Assembly: GCA_023391635.1 (NCBI GenBank)
Contig: JAEWAQ010000072.1
Span: 1-64,000, forward strand
Direction: 5' to 3'
Length of the DNA: 64,000 nucleotides
Origin: Bacillota bacterium
GTDB lineage: Bacteria; Bacillota; Bacilli; Paenibacillales; Paenibacillaceae
Positions 60,216 through 64,000 of this stretch are shown piece by piece; the stretch's first letter is position 1; each line of letters begins with the position of its first letter. Under the pieces are notes generated by a model. The model made no database searches. It was not told the DNA's origin and worked only from the letters and a program-made list of their open reading frames with translations. Both the position numbers and the translations under genes were made by a program.

Positions 60216-61295
60216 TCACGCCCCACACTCCCCCTTGACGTATTGTCGCCGGATTTTTACCGGCTTGCCGTTACGTGCGCTCTTGTACGCCGCCTCCACG
60301 ATTTCCACCGTTCTGGCTCCCAGCTCCGCCGGCGACCGGTTGACCGTATCCTTGCCCAAGGCAAGATCGACGATGGCATGGACAGGACCTTCGCAAGAAT
60401 ACGCGCCGTCTCCCTGCTTGAGCTCCAGATGCTTCTGATCGTCCGCCGAACGATAAAGCCAACCCTTCTCCCGTTCCACATCGACAATCAAATGCCCGTT
60501 CTCGCCGAACAAGCGCACCTCCAGTTGATGCTTCGGTTCCCCTATGGGATAGCTTGCGCCAAACACCGTTCCGATCGCTCCGTTCGTGTAGCGGATGCTG
60601 TAGGCATCGTGCAGGTCGACTTGGCTTCCTGCCTGGTGGGTCCGGGCGAACACTTCGTCTCCGCGCAGCCCCGACAGCCACAGGCTCAGCCCGAGCGCAT
60701 GACTCAGTTGCGCGGGAGCATAGCCGCCGCCGGACAATTTCGGATCCGTCCATGTCGAAGGAAGGGGGGAGAATTCGTCGGCCGCGCCGTCGTAGGCGCC
60801 TTCGTTTCGCAGCAGTTGCCTTATGCCCGATGCCATATGCACCATAGCGGCTTCCAGCTCGCCAATGCCCTCCGCTTTCATCCAATCCTTCAGCTTGACG
60901 ATCATCGGCTTATAGTTCCAGCCGAAGGCGATGACCAGATGCCGCTTGCGTTCGTCGGCAATCCGCTTCAGCTCCCACGCCTGCTCGGCGGCAAGCGTAA
61001 AAGGCTTCTCGCACAGCACGTGTGCGCCGGATTCCAGCGCCGCCCTGGCATGCGCGTAATGGAAAGACGACGGACTGGCAACCACGACGATATCCAGCTC
61101 ATGCTTGAGCGCATCGACGTAATCGGTCGCCGCATGGCGAAAGCCGAACATATCCTTCACTTTGGCGGCCAGGTCCGGCTCCGGCCGGTTCACGACCGTC
61201 AGCTCTACTTCCGGCCGCGACGCCAAATGGGGAATGTGACTGGACACCGCCCATGAACCCGCGCCAATGACGCCGACTTTCAATTTTCCGTGCAT
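60216..61295 (-). CDS. Gfo/Idh/MocA-family oxidoreductase
   Basis: A 359-residue NAD(P)-dependent dehydrogenase. The N-terminal Rossmann fold has VGVIGAGSWAVSSH (7-20), VVASPSSFHYAHA, and the family Glu-Lys-Pro motif in LCEKPFTLAAEQ (EKP at 96-98). The C-terminal alpha/beta domain follows. It likely oxidises a sugar, inositol or sugar acid within the catabolic operon. ATG 61295 follows GGGAGGGACAACGC. It is the last gene of the operon. Confidence 0.92.
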   Translation of the reverse strand: MHGKLKVGVIGAGSWAVSSHIPHLASRPEVELTVVNRPEPDLAAKVKDMFGFRHAATDYVDALKHELDIVVVASPSSFHYAHARAALESGAHVLCEKPFTLAAEQAWELKRIADERKRHLVIAFGWNYKPMIVKLKDWMKAEGIGELEAAMVHMASGIRQLLRNEGAYDGAADEFSPLPSTWTDPKLSGGGYAPAQLSHALGLSLWLSGLRGDEVFARTHQAGSQVDLHDAYSIRYTNGAIGTVFGASYPIGEPKHQLEVRLFGENGHLIVDVEREKGWLYRSADDQKHLELKQGDGAYSCEGPVHAIVDLALGKDTVNRSPAELGARTVEIVEAAYKSARNGKPVKIRRQYVKGECGA

Positions 61296-61317
61296 GCGTT
61301 GTCCCTCCCGGACCGCG

Positions 61318-61509
61318 TTAGGCGCGTCCTTTATCGATCAACAGTTTCCCGCCGCGGGCGGCGTGCTCTTCGTCCGTATCGTAAAAATGGATCGTGATCC
61401 AATCCGCGCTTACTCCTGTTTCCTTCTCCATCACCTCCGTAATCTGCGCTGCGATGGATCGGCGTACCTCCAGCCCGCGATCCTTCATGGTGATTTGAAT
61501 TTCCGGCAT
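61318..61509 (-). CDS. 4-oxalocrotonate tautomerase family protein
   Basis: A 63-residue tautomerase-fold protein. The mature N-terminal Pro2 (MPEIQITMKDRG) is the catalytic base of the family, and the length fits the short 4-OT subunit that works as a hexamer. It also has WITIHFYDTDEEHAARGG towards the C-terminus. It may isomerise a keto-enol intermediate produced by the enolase-superfamily enzyme upstream (inference). ATG 61509 follows GAAGGAGGCGCTGGGC. It lies 19 bases after the isomerase gene. Confidence 0.85.
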   Translation of the reverse strand: MPEIQITMKDRGLEVRRSIAAQITEVMEKETGVSADWITIHFYDTDEEHAARGGKLLIDKGRA

Positions 61510-61528
61510 GCCCAGCGCCTCCTTCTTG

Positions 61529-62380
61529 TTAATTCCCGCTCCTGGCCAAAGCCCGCTCGAGCGCGGCTTTCGTTTTCAGCGTCTCGCTGATGCAGTCGAC
61601 CTGGTTGCAATCGTACCAGTCCATGTTCACGTATTCGATCGACAGCACCCCCGGGTAGCCGCAGACCGCCAGCCGCGCAGCGATGTCCGCGTAGTCGATC
61701 TCGCCTTCCTCGGTCCTCGTCTGCATTTTCCCCATCCGCGCTTGACGCACGTGAACGTGATCCGTATGCGGAAGCAGCTTGTGGATGCGATCCATGGAAA
61801 TGTACTGCAGCATGAAATGGGCGTAGTCCAGCGTTACTTTGGCGCCTGATGCTCTATGCAGCAGGTAGAGCGTTCTTTCCGGCGTATCGGCAATCGCGTG
61901 CATGTGGGGCTCGACCCGGATCGTCACGCCTGAGTCGACGGCCATCTCAGCCAGGATGGCGAATTCTTGTGCGGAGGTGTCCAGGTTCTGCTCGAACGAA
62001 ACCTGCTCGTGATGCACGCCCGGACTCAGGCTGATGCCGGGAATTCCGGCCAATTGACAAAATCGGATGATGCCCCGGATGGTTTCGCGGTTGCGCGCCC
62101 TGACCGCGGGATCCGGATCGTTGAGCGACGATTCGTGCAGCGACGCGCCGAACTGCGGGAAGAAGTCCGGCACTTCCATGCCGTATGGCGCCAGCTCCCG
62201 CAGAAGCGAATCCGCATGCTGCTGCGGACGTTCCCCGACTTCGAAAGGATCGAAGCCGTTGCGCCCGCGCTCGCGAAAAGCCGGGATGTCGACCCGGCTG
62301 AAGCCGAGGCCGCTGCACAGGGCAAGCGTGTCCTTCAAGGTCAGCGATTCGAACGACCATGCCGTAACGCCCAATTCCAT
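61529..62380 (-). CDS. sugar phosphate isomerase/epimerase (xylose-isomerase-like TIM barrel)
   Basis: A 283-residue AP-endonuclease-2/IolE-type barrel. Metal-ligand candidates are Glu in TIRVEPHMHAI, Asp in VTLDYAHF, His in HVHVRQARMG and Glu in VLSIEYVNMD. It lacks a signal peptide and should act on a cytoplasmic sugar or sugar-acid intermediate. ATG 62380 follows AGGAGAGATGA. It lies between the enolase-superfamily and tautomerase genes. The exact substrate cannot be assigned. Confidence 0.88.
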   Translation of the reverse strand: MELGVTAWSFESLTLKDTLALCSGLGFSRVDIPAFRERGRNGFDPFEVGERPQQHADSLLRELAPYGMEVPDFFPQFGASLHESSLNDPDPAVRARNRETIRGIIRFCQLAGIPGISLSPGVHHEQVSFEQNLDTSAQEFAILAEMAVDSGVTIRVEPHMHAIADTPERTLYLLHRASGAKVTLDYAHFMLQYISMDRIHKLLPHTDHVHVRQARMGKMQTRTEEGEIDYADIAARLAVCGYPGVLSIEYVNMDWYDCNQVDCISETLKTKAALERALARSGN

Positions 62381-62445
62381 CGTTCATCTCTCCTTGTCTT
62401 GTCGATTTAATCGTCCTGAACTTCGACCTCATTATTCTGACGACG

Positions 62446-63570
62446 CTACCGGTCGACACGGTACTTCTCGATGACGCCCCGGTCCAGTTCGACGCCGAAG
62501 CCATCTCCGTCCGGCAGCTCGTAATAGCCGTCCTTGAACGGCTTGCGATTGGCCACGATTTCGTAGAACAGCGGATCCCGATCCGCATGAAACACTTCGA
62601 GAAACGTGGCCGTCGGCGCAGCCGACAGCAGGTGGGCGGCGATTTGCGGTTCCTCGTGATGCGCCATCTCGATACCCAGAGCAGCTCCGGCGGCCGCCGC
62701 TTGCCGCCATGCCGTAGGGCCGCCTCCCCAGCTGGCGTCGAAATTGCAGATGTCGATTGCGCCGGACGCCATCAGCTCGATGCAAGCCGCGGCTGATACT
62801 TCGCTCTGCCCGGCGTTGACGGGAATACCCGACATATAGCGGATATCCCGCATTGCCGATCGGTCGTGATTCCAGTGGCACGGTTCTTCAAACCAACGGA
62901 TATTCAGATGCTTGACGCAGCCGGTGAAACGTAGCGCCTCCGAACGGGACCAGGCTTGATTCGCATCCACGGCGATCGCGAATGCATCCCCGGCGGCATT
63001 CCGCGCCGCCTCCACGCGTTTCGCGTCGATTTCCGGCGAGCGTCCGCCGATTTTGAATTTGCAGCCGGAGGCTCCCATTTCCTTGAACGACTCCATTTCC
63101 AGCCGAATCGCATCCGGATCGAAATCCACCCCGTCCCGGTAGTACCCGCCGATCACCATCAGAGGCAGCCGCGTGCGAGCGCCCCCCCACAGCTGATACA
63201 GCGGCAGCCGCAGCGTTTTGCCGATGGCGTCATGCACGGCGCTGTCGATCGAGGACATCGCCTGGAGCGCGATCTTCCGGTCGCTCAAAATATCGAACGT
63301 GAAAGGCCGCATCGTCTCCCAAATGTCTTGGGACGCAAACAGATTTTTGCCGATGAGCTGCGGGCCCATCCGTTCCGTAATCATCTTCAAAATATCGCGC
63401 TGGGCTGCCATCTCGTCGCCGTTGTAAATCTCGCCGACAATGCCGTCCTCCGTCGTCAGGCGGGTGATCACCGTACAGCGATGCGTCATGTAGTAGTGGC
63501 TGCCGCTGAATTTGCGCGGCAAAGGAATTTGAATCGGTATCGCCTCGATGGAGCGAATAAGCGACTTCAT
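62446..63570 (-). CDS. enolase-superfamily sugar-acid dehydratase (mandelate racemase/MLE type)
   Basis: A 374-residue enzyme with an N-terminal capping domain and a C-terminal barrel. Catalytic-site candidates: the Lys-x-Lys pair Lys171/Lys173 in GCKFKIGG, metal ligands Asp202 (VDANQAW), Glu228 (WFEEP) and Glu257, and His305 in EMAHHEEP. Such enzymes abstract an alpha proton from a carboxylate, typically dehydrating or racemising an acid sugar. ATG 63570 overlaps the stop of the small upstream ORF as ATGA and follows GGGAGGCGG. A galactarate-, rhamnonate- or similar acid is plausible but unproven. Confidence 0.9.
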   Translation of the reverse strand: MKSLIRSIEAIPIQIPLPRKFSGSHYYMTHRCTVITRLTTEDGIVGEIYNGDEMAAQRDILKMITERMGPQLIGKNLFASQDIWETMRPFTFDILSDRKIALQAMSSIDSAVHDAIGKTLRLPLYQLWGGARTRLPLMVIGGYYRDGVDFDPDAIRLEMESFKEMGASGCKFKIGGRSPEIDAKRVEAARNAAGDAFAIAVDANQAWSRSEALRFTGCVKHLNIRWFEEPCHWNHDRSAMRDIRYMSGIPVNAGQSEVSAAACIELMASGAIDICNFDASWGGGPTAWRQAAAAGAALGIEMAHHEEPQIAAHLLSAAPTATFLEVFHADRDPLFYEIVANRKPFKDGYYELPDGDGFGVELDRGVIEKYRVDR

Positions 63571-63731
63571 GAGCTACCGCCTCCCTGGTTTTGGACTTCC
63601 CGATAACAATCGCCGCCGCAGGCGTTGCCGCTTCCCATATCCAGCAGCGAGACGCCGACGCGCGCGAGATCGTCGGAGCTTGTGCCATTGATGCTGAACA
63701 CGCCGGACCGGGCTTGCACGATCGCTCTCAT
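63567..63731 (-). CDS. 54-residue hypothetical protein between SDR and dehydratase genes
   Basis: A short frame fits exactly between the SDR stop (63735) and the dehydratase start: ATG 63731, stop overlapping the next ATG. It begins MRAIVQARSGVFSINGTSSD and contains SGNACGGDCYREV. The ribosome binding site is weak (TGAGATAACGC). It could be a small accessory protein or merely a leader frame that couples translation. No family was recognised. Confidence 0.35.
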   Translation of the reverse strand: MRAIVQARSGVFSINGTSSDDLARVGVSLLDMGSGNACGGDCYREVQNQGGGSS

Positions 63732-63734
63732 GCG

Positions 63735-64000
63735 TTATCTCATCAGTTGTCCGCCCGTCACTTCCAGCGTCGCTCCCGTCACATAAGCCGACCAATCGCT
63801 GGCCAAGTAGAGCACGGCGCCGACGAGCTCGGACGGGACAGCCATTCTGCCCATCGGAATGGTGCGAATGATCGCTTCCAGCTCCGGCGCGGGAATTTTC
63901 ATCATATCCGTATCCACCATCCCCGGCGCGATGGCGTTGACGGTAATGCCGTCCCGCGCATACGTGCGCGCGAACGATTTGGTTAACGTCAAGATCCCGC
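63735..64000 (-). CDS. short-chain dehydrogenase/reductase, 3' part only
   Basis: The C-terminal 85-88 residues of a classical SDR; the start lies beyond the window. GITVNAIAPGMVDTDM is the conserved N-A-x-x-P-G region after the catalytic helix, and the end LYLASDWSAYVTGATLEVTGG is the standard SDR C-terminal signature. The catalytic Ser-Tyr-Lys lies outside the window. It is the most upstream visible gene of the catabolic operon and probably oxidises or reduces the pathway's sugar or sugar acid. Confidence 0.9.
   Translation of the reverse strand, partial: GILTLTKSFARTYARDGITVNAIAPGMVDTDMMKIPAPELEAIIRTIPMGRMAVPSELVGAVLYLASDWSAYVTGATLEVTGGQLMR

Noticed and set aside
63574..63795. A 73-codon frame across the SDR/dehydratase junction
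   Set aside because: It overlaps the SDR 3' end in a different frame and is Arg-rich; the 54-residue frame at 63567-63731 fits the gene junctions better.

Overview
The window looks like chromosome from a GC-rich, spore-former-type Firmicute of the Paenibacillaceae (Paenibacillus/Cohnella-like). This is inferred from strong AGGAGG-type ribosome binding sites, frequent GTG and TTG starts, LplB/LplC-type sugar permeases paired with lipoprotein binding proteins, YesM/YesN-type two-component systems, and copper-amine-oxidase-like stalk and Big_2 surface domains. No rRNA, tRNA, CRISPR array or complete insertion sequence was seen.

Layout. (1) 0.1-12.0 kb, minus strand: a carbohydrate-utilisation operon with GH35 beta-galactosidase, two permeases, a lipoprotein binding protein, a membrane-anchored second binding protein, histidine kinase, AraC-type response regulator and LacI repressor. 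(2) 12.4-33.7 kb, minus strand: a large exopolysaccharide (EPS) locus. One operon supplies precursors (galU, priming sugar transferase, fcl, gmd, wcaI-like, wcaF-like, manC/PMI, two FemAB-like transferases). A second holds the chain-length regulator, BY-kinase-like ATPase, pyruvyl transferase, four glycosyltransferases, polymerase, a PP-loop protein and the flippase. A third unit is a single glycosyltransferase. (3) 33.8-37.3 kb: an ABC exporter, a small Cys-rich protein, a PilZ-like protein, an XRE-family regulator, a run of nested hairpins and a 48-residue ORF. (4) 37.5-44.0 kb: secreted SGNH hydrolase, a 13-domain Big_2 protein, a glycolipid glycosyltransferase and an alkyltransferase-like protein. 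(5) 44.0-52.8 kb: a visibly more AT-rich block with an amino-sugar/hexosaminide locus (ROK kinase, GH20, permeases, binding protein, ROK repressor, SIS protein) and a MITE-like element. (6) 53.0-60.1 kb, plus strand: histidine kinase, response regulator, binding protein and two permeases. (7) 60.2-64.0 kb, minus strand: a sugar/sugar-acid catabolic operon (SDR, enolase-superfamily enzyme, isomerase, tautomerase, Gfo/Idh oxidoreductase), cut by the window end.

Most striking observation: four promoters, in front of galU, the wzz-like gene, the solitary EPS glycosyltransferase and the PilZ-like gene, have the same design. Each has TTGACA, a 17-bp spacer filled by a 16-bp imperfect palindrome (about TGATACRAAWTGTANC), a -10 box, and a second copy of the palindrome 17-25 bp downstream. 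A ninth copy lies in the leader of the XRE gene. This suggests an undescribed EPS/biofilm repression circuit. A second observation is a family of tandem repeats with an exact 50-bp period at three operon borders (1-62, 12131-12350, 23061-23170).
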